The notes under the pieces are model-generated. The model searched no databases and was not told the DNA's origin. It saw only the letters and a list, made by a program, of their open reading frames with translations. Of a stretch of DNA of 64,000 nt, positions 8,168 through 21,700 are shown one piece after another. The position numbers and the translations under genes were made by a program. Origin of the DNA: Adlercreutzia sp. ZJ141 (GTDB lineage Bacteria; Actinomycetota; Coriobacteriia; Coriobacteriales; Eggerthellaceae). The stretch covers positions 99,072 through 163,071 of the forward strand of contig NZ_JAAKEB010000005.1 in assembly GCF_011038965.1 (NCBI RefSeq). Direction: 5' to 3'. Every line of letters begins with the position of its first letter. The first letter of the stretch is position 1.

Positions 8168-8187
8168 ATGGTTGCGATTACAACCAT
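8168..8187. terminator. Hairpin between convergent hicB and DUF4143 gene
   Basis: ATGGTTG (8168-8174) pairs perfectly with CAACCAT (8181-8187) around a 6-nt loop, in the 61-bp gap where the two genes converge. A short T-rich run follows some 15 bp later on the plus strand. It is a plausible but weak bidirectional terminator. Confidence 0.45.
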
Positions 8188-8216
8188 AAGGGAAAGGGTT
8201 TTACTTTGTCGAGCGT

Positions 8217-9593
8217 TTAACCGAGCTTGGGTAGCGTGATGGTAAACGAATCTTCAGTGTCGACACCTTTTCTCAATCCAAGCGCTTCGGGAAGGCAAAG
8301 GGCTGCATACCACGGCAGATACACCACCTTGTCACGAACCTCTACATTAAGACGCGAGAACACAAAACCACGCTTGATATCGTAATCGCTCGTTGCCAGC
8401 AACTTATTCAGCGCTTCGTGAGCCCGGGGAGAACGGCCAGACTTGATTTCAATGGGAACTACTTCCCCACGGGCACCCTCAACAAGGAAATCAACTTCGC
8501 CGCGCTTGCGATTCATGTAATAGTACAGAGAGCAACCACACGATACGAGCGCTTGAGCAAAAACGTTTTCAAACATAAAGCCCAGGTTAACCGTACGATC
8601 ATCAGTGTAGAGTGCGCGCGCAACTGAAATGTCGTAACGGCTTGTCAGCATGCCCGTATCCGACTCGTACAGTTTAAAGTTACCTGAATCCTCCGTTGCC
8701 TTAAGCGGGCTTTTCGGATTGCGTACCACATTACACTTGAGCCCAACATGAGCCGATACAAGCCAATTGAAATCGAGACTAAACTTGTCGTAGCGGGCCT
8801 TAGAATCCAATGAATTCAAGCGGAAACGCTGAGATTTCGCATCAAGCTGCACGGGGAGCTGCTCAAAAATAGCGCACACATTCGGAGCGGCGTTTTTCGC
8901 GTATTTTGTAATATCGTGAACGTAAGACACAACCAGTTCGCTTTGCACCGTTCTCACCGACCGCATGTTGCCGCCGTCATCCACAAACGCCTGCACAGCA
9001 GCAGGCATGCCGCCCACCACCATGTACGTGCGAAAGTAGCTAAGGAGCGATTCGTGCAGGTAGTCGGGCACAGGCGTAAGCGCAGCGCAGCACTTGTCTA
9101 CCACGCCCAACACATCTGGCTTCAGGGCGTTTGCCCAGCAGAACTCTTCGAAATCCATGGGGTACATGGTTACTTCTGTTACGAATCCCACCGGATATGA
9201 ACGCACATGCCGCAATTCGGTACCAAGCATCGAACCAGAAAACGCATAGCAGAAGCGACCGTCCTGAACGAGTGCCTTTACCAACGTCATAAGATCGGGA
9301 AGCTCTTGAATCTCATCTATAAATACCAACGTTTTACCTACAATGAGTTCGGCATCCGAAAGCAACGACAACCGCACAATAAAATCTTCAACACTCGAAA
9401 CATCCGAGAGAACACGCTTCGCATCTTTATTGAGAACAAGATTGACTTCCGCAAGAGACTGAAATCGCTGCCGACCGAGATGTTCGATCAAGTAGCTCTT
9501 GCCGATTTGCCGCGCACCAGTAACAAGGAGAGCCGTCTGACCCAGCCTGTCTGCCCAACGCTCGAGCTGATTATAGGCTTTCCTTTGAAACAC
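8217..9593 (-). CDS. AAA ATPase with DUF4143 domain
   Basis: 458-residue ATP-binding protein: Walker A GARQIGKS (26-33), Walker B LVFIDEIQELP, sensor-like FSGSMLG, then a C-terminal DUF4143 region with a restriction-endonuclease-like core (EVDFLVEGARGEVVPIEIKS). Proteins of this kind are abundant in anaerobes and in accessory DNA; their role is not settled, though some are linked to defence or stress. The start is GTG 9593 with GAGG eight bases upstream. It is convergent with hicB. Its promoter region has paired direct repeats (9640-9693), a feature shared with the second such gene at 58026-59345. Confidence 0.88.
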   Translation of the reverse strand: MFQRKAYNQLERWADRLGQTALLVTGARQIGKSYLIEHLGRQRFQSLAEVNLVLNKDAKRVLSDVSSVEDFIVRLSLLSDAELIVGKTLVFIDEIQELPDLMTLVKALVQDGRFCYAFSGSMLGTELRHVRSYPVGFVTEVTMYPMDFEEFCWANALKPDVLGVVDKCCAALTPVPDYLHESLLSYFRTYMVVGGMPAAVQAFVDDGGNMRSVRTVQSELVVSYVHDITKYAKNAAPNVCAIFEQLPVQLDAKSQRFRLNSLDSKARYDKFSLDFNWLVSAHVGLKCNVVRNPKSPLKATEDSGNFKLYESDTGMLTSRYDISVARALYTDDRTVNLGFMFENVFAQALVSCGCSLYYYMNRKRGEVDFLVEGARGEVVPIEIKSGRSPRAHEALNKLLATSDYDIKRGFVFSRLNVEVRDKVVYLPWYAALCLPEALGLRKGVDTEDSFTITLPKLG

Positions 9594-9639
9594 GTTGCTA
9601 CCTCGTCAATCTAGAAGAGTATTTGCAAGTACCAGGAAG

Positions 9640-9693
9640 TTTGCAATTTTGCTAATCTTTACTGCTTGATATTTTACAATTTTGCTAGTCTTT
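9640..9693 (-). promoter_or_regulatory. Direct repeats upstream of the DUF4143 ATPase gene
   Basis: Two 21-bp copies, 9640-9660 and 9673-9693, differ at two positions and are spaced 33 bp apart, about three helical turns. Minus-strand core AAAGAYTAGCAAAATTG. The 165 bp between the ATPase start and the giant gene's terminator is strongly AT-rich. They look like binding sites in the ATPase promoter. Confidence 0.6.
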
Positions 9694-9759
9694 GTTTCAA
9701 CCTATTCTGCAATTTATAGATTCTTTAATAAGCAATAATGCTGAATTTCCTACCGCACA

Positions 9760-9794
9760 AAGCAGGCGACCCCTGGTTGAGAGGCCGCCTGCTT
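9760..9794 (-). terminator. Rho-independent terminator of the surface-protein operon
   Basis: On the minus strand, a few bases after the giant gene's stop, AGCAGGCG (9793-9786) pairs with CGCCTGCT (9768-9761), followed by TTGTG. It closes the 20-kb operon. Confidence 0.75.
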
Positions 9795-9798
9795 ACCA

Positions 9799-12700
9799 CT
9801 AGCGCACGATGAAGGTGTAGAACACGTCGTCGTTTTCGCTGGTGCCGGCGATGGAGAACCGCACGCGATACGTTCCTTTGGTGGCTGGGATTGCTGCGGT
9901 CGCAGTACCCTTTCCATTGGAAATACTTATCGTCGGAGACACTTTCGTTTCAATTGTTTCAAACGTAGCAAGAGGACTCTTTTGCTTCTCTACCGTAACT
10001 GTTACTTGACTCGCATTCGTATCACAACCAAACGAAACACTATATGACTCGTCCGTTCCGCTGAGAGCGTTATAGGTGCGCGGCGCATCGCACGCCACCG
10101 ACAAGCTCGGCTGTGCGGCGTCAGTTGCTTTATACGTACTGCTCTGGTCAACATTACTGCACGTTCCATTGAGTACATTTGGTGCATCACCAGCACAAAG
10201 CTTCCATGTGATGTGGTATGAATCTGCGGGCAATCCGCCGAAGAAGAAGGTGTACGTTTTTTGCAGCGCATTAGCTCCGTAATCTCCCAGCTTGAATGCC
10301 ACGGTGTTGCCATTTACCCATGTGCCGTTGATCTGGCTGCCGCCAGACTTCAGGGTTGCTGTCGCTTCAAGAGGGACCGTGAACGATGAAGCGTCCGTCT
10401 TGCTCAATGTGCCAACCAGATACACCTTCGAACCCTTGAGGCGTTCATCACCTGCAGGCGCAGTATTCACCTTAACGTCAGTCGAGGTCGCCCCAATTGC
10501 ACCAAACACCACCGAGGTTACCGTGTAATTCACTGATGAACCCAAAGTGTACGAACCTGCGCCCGCGCTCGGAATCAGTGAGAAGGAAACTGTACTGGCC
10601 TCCGGGTTAACGCCCGAGCCAAGCTCACCGAAGTCGGCACTGAGCAGGAATGTCTCGTTGGTCCCTATCGGGCGGTCAGCAAGCACGGGCGGGGCTGCCG
10701 CCGTGGCCCCCATCTCGGTGAACTGCGAGAACTTCACCGTATTCGCGCCTCCGACAGGAACCGTGTAGTGGTAATACGCGTTTGGTGCAGCATTGGTATT
10801 GGACTCAGCCTTTTCCGCGGCAAGTACCGTGAGGGTAAGATCGGTGCCAGCAGGCAGAGACTGGCTAAACGTAACCTGATAGTCGCGCCCAGTTACATTT
10901 GCGCCATCGCTTACCAGCTGTGCCGTCCATGCGCCGCGTTGCGAAACCGAAACTTGTTTGCCCGTGTAGCCGCTTTCGAAGCTCGTAAACACCCTGCCGC
11001 TCTTGATAAGCGCTGTTCCCGTCGGGTTCACCCAAGCATGCACGGTGAGCGTCTTTGTACCATCAGCATCAGCAGCGCTCATATCCTGGGATGCGGTATT
11101 CGCCGAGAGTTGCGTCTTACCATGCAAGCCACTCGGCACGGCCTCAGCATCGAGCAAGCCAAGACGCGTCGTGCCATCGCCGTTCGAAATATACCAGCAA
11201 TTGAATTTATCCTTGTTATCACCCGTCGGGTTTGCCGGTATACCATTAAGAGGATCAACGGGCTCGGCTGCACCATCGGTTTGAGTGCGCAGCACGGTGG
11301 GTAGCGAATTGCCGTCAGCATCTTTAAGATCAAGCTTCAAGGTGCCCACATCATAGGCAATACGGTAATGATCCTGCACCAGGTTGCCAGCTATGGTCGG
11401 TGTGCCATCCGTCTTCACAAACGTAAAGGTGCTGTTCTGAGCCCCACAGGCACCAATGGTGACCGCCGTAACATTACCGCCATTAATGGTAACCGTGGAA
11501 GCAGTGCTCGGAACAACTGTACCGTCGGTCCCTGTAGTCGCAGCGCTGCCACCATTGCTGCCAATAGCGTGGCTCGCACAGTTTGCCTCCACGCCAGCTA
11601 AGGTCATGTTGCCCTTGACTATCACATCGGCATTTCCAGTAAGCTTGCCACCTGTTTGCGCATAGCTGCCCTCGCCAGACAGACCCTTCTGGTACGTTAC
11701 GCCATAACCGTTTTCGCAGCCTGCATCGCCTGTGCCTGAGATGGGCCTGCTCTCAGCTACTAATTCACAATTCGCCGCAACAGAAGCCGCCTCCGTTACC
11801 ACCAAGTTGCCATCCAATACCACCTTCGCATTGGAATTGATGGTCAGCGCCCCGATGGTCACACCAGTACTGTTCGTAGGCTCCATCGGTTGCTGCACGG
11901 TGATTGTCTTATTCGCGCCGAGGCTTTTCACTGTTAAACTCGCCGGTGTTGAATTAGGGTCGGTGGCCGATGACACCTTCTCCTTCAGTAGCAGATAATT
12001 CAGGGACAAGTTGCCGTGGTCGTGAGATACCCCGCCCTGGGTAATCTTAGATTCCTCAATGGCCATATTGCCATTGCCAACCTCAACGATCTGGGTACCG
12101 TTGATGGTCACATCGGACTTAGCATTGTCGATCACCAGTTTTCCGGTAAAGAGCTTATTGGTTTTACCACTGTTGACGTAGGCAACCTGTATGGTGCTGT
12201 TCTTGCTCGGGTCGGTTTTGATACACGAGACTGTAGTGGTTCCACCATCCGTGCCGATCATGGATACATCGCCAAGATCAGATTCGTTCTGCAGATATAT
12301 ATTGCAGCCTGTGATGTTCAACGTTTCTGCTGCGTGAATCGGCTCTTTTACCGGGCGACCTGTGGTGCCAATCGTGCAGTTCTCCAAAGACACCGAAGTG
12401 CCATCTATCGCTTTCGCATTATGGTTTGAGCTTCCTTCAGCTTCTGCAACGATCATATTAGTCACGCTGACATTCCCCACACCAGCGCCACCAATCCATG
12501 CACCTTTGTATTGACTGGATGCACTCGTGCTTTCCTTTACGGCTATTCGGCTGTTGGTTATTGACACATTGCCGTATGAGTTTGCCCCTTCAGCGGGCGC
12601 TTGATTCCCAGAACCAATGCCCGAAGAGCTCGACGGAGCATTCAATTCCATCGACACATCAACCTTATCCAAGGTGATGCCACCGTTCGCGGGATTCGCC

Positions 12701-15700
12701 TCAGTGGCGCCGATAGCAGCTCGACCTGACTCCGGTGCAAGCTTGATGGTCTTGTTTTGCGAGGCATCGCTTGCGTTATAACCACCCGTCAACGTTAGAC
12801 TCGTATTTGACGGCACCAGGATGTTTTTCGCTTTGATGTTGCCCTCTTGGGTTAGGTTGACAACCGTTGGGCCAGGCGTAACCTCAGGCGTCACCTGAGC
12901 TGCGTCGATCAGCTCGATGGAGTTATTGCTCTCGATGTTCAAATTACCAAGGGTAATTGTGCGTCCTACAGATTTTCCTTCGCTATCAACTTTATTATCG
13001 ACACGCGTGGTCATGTCGCCTGAAATCTTCAGCGTGTTCTCCGTTGGATGGAAGTCAGTATTGTTGCCCTCACACTGCAAGATCCTGTAGTCGCCGTGCC
13101 ACGTAACTTTCGATTCGTATTTGCCCGCCTGCGTAAACCCATCAGGGGACAACTCGATGGAGCCTTCATCTAAATACAGCTCCATGACGTCGTTGTAACT
13201 GATGGTCACGTTGCGCGCAGGCATTGCGAACGTATAGTTACCGTCCTTCTTCTGCGCATACTCATCAAGGCGCTTCGTTTCCACTATCGTATTGTTGGCT
13301 GGATCCCCAAACGTCAACGTGATGAACTCTGCAGGCTGGGTTGTGGGATTTGGCTTAAATGTAACCGTTGAATGATAGCTCACGGTACTTTGACCATTGT
13401 TTAGATGAATATCATTGCTCGGATCTATATCGGTTGCACCATCTCCATAGGTAATAGCCCATTTGTCACCAACGGTCGTATCTTTTCCGAGAGCGTACTT
13501 TTTCGGCGTATAGCCAGCAGAAACTGTTATCTTGCCGTCTTGCAGTTCTGTCGCCCTCGCGGCCGGATCCAAATCGCCCAGCGTCAACTGTGTCAACGAC
13601 AACGACGACAAAGCAGCACCAGGCGCACCTGGAGGCGTATAACTCCAATTTGCTGCTCGGTCGTAGCCTTCAAGCCCGAGCGTAGCATTTGCCACCAGCA
13701 AATCAGATCCGTATTTCTGTGTGTCAATGCGGCGATAAACCTGCGCACCGGCATCGGCCCCTGAGCCGACACTCTCGCCTGCGCCCAGCAACTCAAAAGC
13801 TTTGGATTCCGACTGCGGCTGAATCAACTTGAGGTCTTCCTCTGGTTCTGGCAAATTCACCTGATAATCAACCTTATATTGAGAAGGCTGAAGCTTCACG
13901 GTGAGGTTCTGTTTCAACCACTGGCTAGAGAGAATGTTCGTATCGTTTTCAGTTTTTACAAAAGTGTATTTGATGGTAATCGGAAACCTATTTGTCTCGG
14001 TCATCACCTTAGAGTGATGCAGTGTCAGCTTTAGAGTCCAATCCTTACCTATCGCTTGGCTGGCAACTTCCGCCGGCTGGTCACCGGCGTCCTTAACAAT
14101 AGATACTGGAGACAGATTAGAGTTCAAGCCCGTTTTTTCCAGCTTCAGCTCCAAAGCAACGGTGTCGTTAGCCGTGTACGTTTTGCTGCCATCGGTTGTC
14201 CACGAACTGTCGTACAAGTGATCATCCATATCGGCGACGTCAACAAGATTCAAACCCTCCGACTTGCTTTCCACATGATAGAAGAGCTGGCCCTCTTGCA
14301 TACTGCCTGGTAGAACGTACGATGCAAAGGGGAAAGAGAATTCGCCAAAGGTGTTAGCCGTTGCGTCCAGATCTTGACTGATAGAATCTTGTGCTACATA
14401 GGCGGTGTACACATTGATGTCAACAGTACCAGTAATACTAGCGTTTGTCAGCCACTGATTAACCGTATTCGTAAAGCCATTGCCATTATCCGGATACGCG
14501 CGACCAGAATCAACGGTGCGGGAGAGGGCATACCACCCTGCCAAAGCATAGCCACCATTATTCTCCGTCAGAGAACTATAGTTCCCTTCTTTGTTTTTGA
14601 TATACGTTTGGGGATAATCTGAGTATTGCGTCCAAGGGCATGAATGCATGATTGTGCTTTGCGTCTGGCCATTTCCATCCACGTACTCTTCAATAAACAC
14701 CAAGGAACGCTCGCGATAGACACCATACAAGGGAATAGTGCAGCCCGAAGGATAGTCGGGCACCTGGAATCTCGGGTTACTGCCCGAGACAGTAGGATTC
14801 GCAATAACAGCATCCGCCAAGTCGTTGCTGTATTTTGTATCATCCGGCAGGAAGAATGTGCCACCGTCGCTAAACATGGTCTTGCTGTTTTGCATGTTGA
14901 CGACTGCTTTCGCGTACTTCGTGTAGGTGCTTTCAGAAGTCGTATTAGTGCTATCGCCAGGGTCAAGTGCGGCAAACGTGGCTCCCAGCATGAAACGCTT
15001 ATTATTATCAGTATCAGCTTCGCTGCCCTTGTTGAAAGCGTACCAATTCGCTTTATCGGGCCATGTACTGCTAGCACTAATGGGCCGGCCGACCGTGACA
15101 CCATCAATCAACACCGTAGATTGATTCGGATTATAAAAGTCCGACACATAGCTCGTTCCATAGGCATCATTTTTTACATGAAGCTTAAGGCTGTAGGTGT
15201 TCGGCGTCCAGTCTGCCACTAAGCTGAGGTCACTGAATCGCGGAGCGCAACCATAATGCGCGTTAGCTACGCTCTCTTCTCCCGCCTTTTTCCAACCTTG
15301 AAAGGTATAGCCCTTACGCGCGAGTGTGTAGCGATAGTCAGTATTATCAAAAGTGTTGGTGCTAGCGAAATGATCTTTCGTTGTACTATGGACGGAATAG
15401 TTCTTAGTGCTATCAGCACTGGTCACCTTGCCAAGCTTTTCATAGCCAGTTGGCTCGGAGCCAACTGGCACATCCACAGAGTACCCAGCAAGCGGTTGCC
15501 CATATTCCGGGGAGTCTTTGTCGCCTACGATCTCAGTACTCGCCCACACGCCACCATTCAGGTTATAGGTAACCTCCACCGGACGATAGGAGGCATACAG
15601 TGTCAATGCAGGTGTGGGGCTCGACTCATTCGTGCCATCGTAGGCTTTGTTCACGTCGAGTGCATCAATAATTAACTGATCCAGCTCGCTTTCACTGGTG

Positions 15701-18700
15701 ACTTCGCAATCCTTGTTCTCTTTCTTACTATGATAGAACCAACCCTTAAAGACATATCCTTCCCGCCATGCAACAGGAAGTGTCCCGATCTTTTCAGAGC
15801 CATCGCCAAGCAGTGTTATGTTGTCTTTATCCGGCACGGTATCGTATACCCAGGTATAGTTCAGCTCATGCTTGGGACCCTGATTGGCGTCCGGCGCGGT
15901 AATATCTGCCGTCACCCAACGATTATCGCCCCCAGGAATCGAATTCTCGCCAAGCGATTTCGCGCTGAACTGCACCACGTAGGTGTTCGGTGTCCACTTA
16001 GCGTAAAGCGTAGTGGTATTGGCGCTTTGAAGATCCGATATCTTGGTTGCGGAGGTTACCGGATCCCCCTCAAGTCTGCTATTCGTGTACCAACCCCTAA
16101 AAGTGTAGCCGGGAGCCGTTGGGCAAATCAGGCCATCGTTCAGCCCATCTTCGGTCGAGGAATCCGCAAATGGCCCAATGTTGCCCAACGTAGACGTAAC
16201 GGGTATATAGGCACTCACCTGATTATCATCATCGCCACCATTATTCACTGTACCTGGGCTCAAGTTAAACTGCGTGTCTTCGGGGCGATTATTATTGTTT
16301 TTGTTTTGGTCAAGCGTTATAAGGATATTTACTACCTGGGTACCATCCTTGGTAACCATCAAAATCAGCGGGGTCACAGCACTATCGGCGTTAGCTTGGT
16401 TTTGCCCCACAAAGGCATCCGCCATGTCCGCCGTAACTATGTCACCGGCTGACACTTTCTTTTCGTTATAAGCGACCTCCATGACTCCCAACGTTTTTGT
16501 CATGTAATTCGACAGGTAAACACCATCTACACCCAATATTTTGTCGCCATAGGCAACCGTCGCTTGCTCCTTGAAGCGATAGGTGTTTTCGGACCCTTCA
16601 ACCACCTGCATAGTTCTCTCATCATATTCTTTGGTGGCGGTATCGCTGTTTGCGAACTGAATTTGGACCTCGAACGTAACCTGCACCTTTTCCCACTTGG
16701 CTGCCAGGTTGACTGTGCGCATGTTTTCCTTACTGATTGTAGCTACAGGATCATCCCCTAGTTTTCCCATATCTGGATCGTATTCATACCAGCCAAGGAA
16801 CCTATACCCACTGCACGAAGCAGGTTGAAGGCTGTATGTGCCGCCAGATGTTACCGTGTAGTAAGGCAGGCCGCCTTCGGAAGCGGAGTTGGGGTTGTCC
16901 ACCTTGTTTACATCGCTATCCAGCAAAACGCTACCCTGCGGCCGAACGTAATAGTGAACGTCCACTACCTTCGTACCGTAGACGTTTTTCGGAAGCTTCT
17001 GCGGGTTATTGGTTGTGTCAGTGTAACTGGAGCTACCCGCACCCTCACCGATGACACCATAGGCATTGGTGGTGTAGAGGTAAGCTCGATTGTTGTCGAT
17101 GTTAGCAACAGTGATGCTGCCTTCTTTGCCACTCGGCACATTGGCATAAGCGGAAGCAGCATAGACCACCGAGCCATTCTGGATAGTGAGATTTTGGGCC
17201 GACAAGCGCCGCGCAATAGATATGCCTAGGTTCTCATGTCCAGGAAATCTGTCAGTACCAATATATGAATTAGGATACGTTTTCCCAATAGCCCCGGCGA
17301 TAGTGATATTGCCGCAGTTGGCCACCATGTCATACACGTTAATAGCGGTATCCGCCCCAGAAACGTTCACGGTGCCGTAAGGCATAAGAATAGAGCCGCC
17401 TTTTTGAGAATCCCCTTCTCCAGACACCACGCCTTCCACAATGCCACCAGTTATGGTCAGGGAACCGAAGTTTGCGGGCGTTTGACCATGGGAAGTAGCA
17501 TTATTTAGCAGCGTCGTCTGCTGTTCGTTCGTCAGGCCAAGAACGGCGTCTTCTGCAAGCTGCACCTTACCGCCGCTGATATTGACGGTTGTTTTCATGC
17601 CACCCAGATATGGAACTATACCGTCTTCGGTGGCGCCCTCGGGTCGAGCCACCTTAACCGTACCGCCCTCAATAGTAACCGTAGCGTCTGTGGGAATTTT
17701 CTTGTAGGTGTAGATATATTCCTCGTTCGCCTTCGGAACATACTGCGTGTAGCCGTAGAGTTTGCCGGTAGTTCCGATGGCCGGGGCGCTGACAGTACCG
17801 CCCTTAACGGTAATCTTGCCGTTCACGTCACCGGTGATATACTCTTTGGCTGTTACCGTGCCGCCGTTGACCACCAGGCCGGAGTTGCCATTGCCATCGA
17901 GGATTCTCTCTCCTTTCTTCATGGCGTTAAGGAACTGGTCTTTTGTTTGGAATTCACCTGAGCCATTATAGAATCCGGAAACAACAATCCCGCCTGCTTC
18001 CAAGCTCGCATTGCTGTTAACCTGTATGTCTTCGCACAGCAAGTAGCCGGTGCCGGTCTGCCCAGCCTGAACCGCGCTTCTGTCGTCGGATTTGGTACTG
18101 TCACCAATTACCAACTTTTTCAGACGGGCATGCTGCTCTAGGATGAGGTTAGCGTTATTTGTCAGCTTAACTTCCGGCGGAAGGAAGCCCCACGCGGTCT
18201 GATACACCCGGTAGGTTTTGCCATCATCCGGCACCCGCAGGGACAGATCAAGAGTAGCATTATCGATCACCAGACTATTCATGATCCTCAAATAGAAGGG
18301 ACGTCCCGGATCGGTTTCGGTGGCACCATTATCCGTAACGGTGATCCTTGAGCCATTTTGCATGGTGACATTCTGGCTTAAGTCACAGAAGGATCCCGGC
18401 CAGTCCTTCGATACCTTGAGCGTAATTTGACATCCGTCAAAGACCACGTTCCCGGCTCTGTAGGCAAAATAGCTTCGGTTGTACCAGCCACGGTTTTTGT
18501 TGTTGTCGCCATCCTGATTCTGAGCCGATTTATAGACGCAGTTCTTGTACGTCACCGTATTGTTGCTATCTTGCCCGCTATAGCAAAGGCTTCCTAACAT
18601 ACCTTGCGACCTAGCAAGAATAGTCAAATCCTGCAGTGTGATATTGCCCGCCTGACCTTTAAAACTACCGATGGATGCCCAGTCATCCCCTCTCAGCGCG

Positions 18701-21700
18701 TCTCCATTTACGGTCGGGTAGATCGCATCTTTTGTTCGGTCATTGTTTTTCCCTTTCAGTCCGAAGTCCGAACCCTGGGGAACATAGATGCGGCAGGTTC
18801 GGATGACTCCATCCACCAGGAAGTTGGCTTTTGCCCCTACTTCCAGCTCAATGCCGCGAGAGGTGGGTGTTCCGTTCTGGTAAATTCGGCGCAGCGTCAC
18901 AGTCCTTCCACCTGCGCTGTTGTCAAAGGCGTCATCTACCAGAATTCTATTGGTGGTTTGAATTATGGCATTTTTGGAATTCCTGGGAGCAATTATCTGT
19001 TCTGACGCGAGAAGTTTTTTCGTCTCATCGACAACAGTATCTATATCTCGATACTGTATATCCTCTTTTATGGATCCCTGATGGATCACCAGACTACCCA
19101 GATAGTGGAAGGTGGAATCATCTCGCTCTAGCGTCGCATTGGCCTCGGTGCGAAAGCCGTCCTCTAAAAGGGTGTAGGAGGCGATGTCCAGATCAAGCGT
19201 CACTTCATCCGAAACAAAGACCTCCACATCGGAATTAGGCATGGTGAAGGATATGGTGTTTCCGCTCACGGTAGGATTGACGCTGTGAATGATTCCGATG
19301 GCATCAATGTACCAGAGGACGGTTTTGTCCTGTGTCATAGCCGAATCCATAAAGGTCAGCACCACGTTCCTACCCGCCGGGACGGGTGCTTTCTCACCGT
19401 CCGTTTGGGGCAGCATCATCGACGTATCGTCGCAGGTGATGCCCTTGACCTGGGAAGCGCCCTCCTTAAAGATCAGATCGTAGTTGCTCTTAACGGCATA
19501 CAGCTTCATCTGAATTCGATCAAAAGCCTTTTGGTTTTCCGCAAGGGGAGCATTCGTGCTCTGTGCAATGCCGTCAGTGCTTATGGCATCCACCGGGTGG
19601 TCGCCGTTCAAGCTGTCCCAATTCCATCTTCCGGTACCTCCCCCGACCACATTGGGCGCGCTGAATGACAAGGCGGTGTTACTCCAATTCTGGGTGGCAA
19701 AGGCATTGTCCCCACTCCACGTGGTTGTAAAGCGTAAACTGTCCTTGTTCCCATTATTCGTGAACTGGGTATTGTTAAAGATATAGTTGATATAGACGTC
19801 GTGGTAGATTTTAGGCTCGCCCTCAATCGTGGCATTTGTCCCGATAGTGACAGTACCCTTGGGCTGATACTTCTCGTCAGGCACTTTCGTATCGGACACC
19901 CGTTTTTCAAATGCGCCAATCCTGTCCGCTGTCACCATGCCGCCCTGAATGTCAGTGCGCTTCCAGCGGATGGTCTTATCCTTTAAGGTTGTTTTAAGAT
20001 TGTAGGCGTTGCCCACAACAGAAGCCGTGATGCTGCCGCCCGTGACCGTCACGTCGCCCTTGCTGCCGAAGGAGCCGTTGCAGTATATGGTTCCTCCGGA
20101 AACGGTCGTGTCGTTATAAAAAGTAATATTGCCTGCAGCGTAAATCTCGGCTCCGGAGATCTCAACGGAGCGCCTTGTGCTGTAGTAATCGTTGCTGTTG
20201 CCCAGGACGACGCATTCGTTGCTTGTTAGCGCACTGCTTCTTACCGCGATCTCTACATTGGTGGTGTTCACACTGGGATTTTCAACAAGATCGCCGTTCG
20301 CGTCAAAAAGTGGGGTTATAAAAGGCGCTATCGGGTTGTTCTCGGACATTGCCGTCAGTGTTGAATCGTACGCTGTTATTGGGTTATCGTTTCCAGTGAT
20401 CGTTTTTGACGTTGTTTTGTAATACCCCAGTAGGTAGATTTTGCCTCCGCTGAAAGTATAAGTATTCGGCTGCTCACTTTTGTGGTGGTATATGGTGAAG
20501 GGGTAGTCGTCAGAATTGCTTTGCGATCTCTGTGTCTGATTGTTCCCGACCGGATCATAGCTATATTTATGATTGTTTGGATCGTACTTCCAGAAGCCCA
20601 CAGCCTGGTTGGTAATCTGGTTGGTAATGACCGTGCCGCCCTTGATACCACCGGCACGACCAAGAACCAAGTTGTTGCAAATCAGGGTACCGGCCTTCCA
20701 GCTGCGGTTGGGAATATCGCAGAAAGTTCCCTTGACAACAAGCAAGTTATCCGGATTATCGTCCGTTGCACCTTCCATATCCTTCTCAGATGCATCCGAA
20801 TCAGCCCAATGATGGTAGGCCATTTCTAGATTTCCCTCGATGACTACTTTGGCACCTTGTTCGAGGCGTATCGGAATGCAGCCCAACCGTGCATTTTCAC
20901 GTATGCGTAGATAAGAGTTGATTACTTTGAATGTTCGGAAAACACAGATGCTATAAAGATCCGCCGTTGAGTTTGTAAAGGAGACCTCCTTGGCCGTGTC
21001 CGTCATACAACCCGCATGTATATTCTTATGCTGTGCTTGGATAACGGCGTTTTTGATCTTGCAGCCCGTTTGATTGGCACAGTAGAACAAATACTTGAAG
21101 TCGCTCTTTGTGAGATCTTCTTTGATATATTCCGTCACCGTGATATCGGAAACCGTATAATCGAAGTTACCGAAGGCAGTACCTAGATTAACAGTGCCGC
21201 TATCCTTCCCGGTGCTTTTCAAAGTCAGAGGGTTTATGTTGTTGCCGCTTACCCGCAGTTCGTCCTGCATGATCGCGCCGACAGTATTGTTTTCTCCTTG
21301 GAAATTAAAGGTGGTGGTATAGGCCTGCCAGGTGCTGTTGTTGATGACGATGTTGGCGTAATCCGCTAGATCGACGTTCTTGAGGCCTTCCTCGACCTTA
21401 TCACAGGTATATTTATTCTGCTCTATACTGATGGAACTCTCGCAGTCTACGCCGTTGAGCAGGCTTCCCTTGGCATTGTTCACATAGGCGTCACGCATGG
21501 CGAGATTGACGTCTTTGAAATACACGCCCCTTGTTAGGGTATTTACCAACGTCAGCTGGTTTTTGGTGGCCACGCTATTACTAGTAACGCAAAACTTATC
21601 CGTAAAATTCCACTGATAGAAATAGGCACCTATAGAAAGGGCGGTAGTTCCATCCGTCTTTGTGCCGGATAACATTTTGCTCTCATCCCGAAACAGCGGC

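Noticed and set aside
10768..16452. Plus-strand frames of 130-240 codons opposite the giant gene
   Set aside because: They arise from low stop-codon density opposite a Thr/Gly/Asn-rich protein; no start signals and no recognisable domains.
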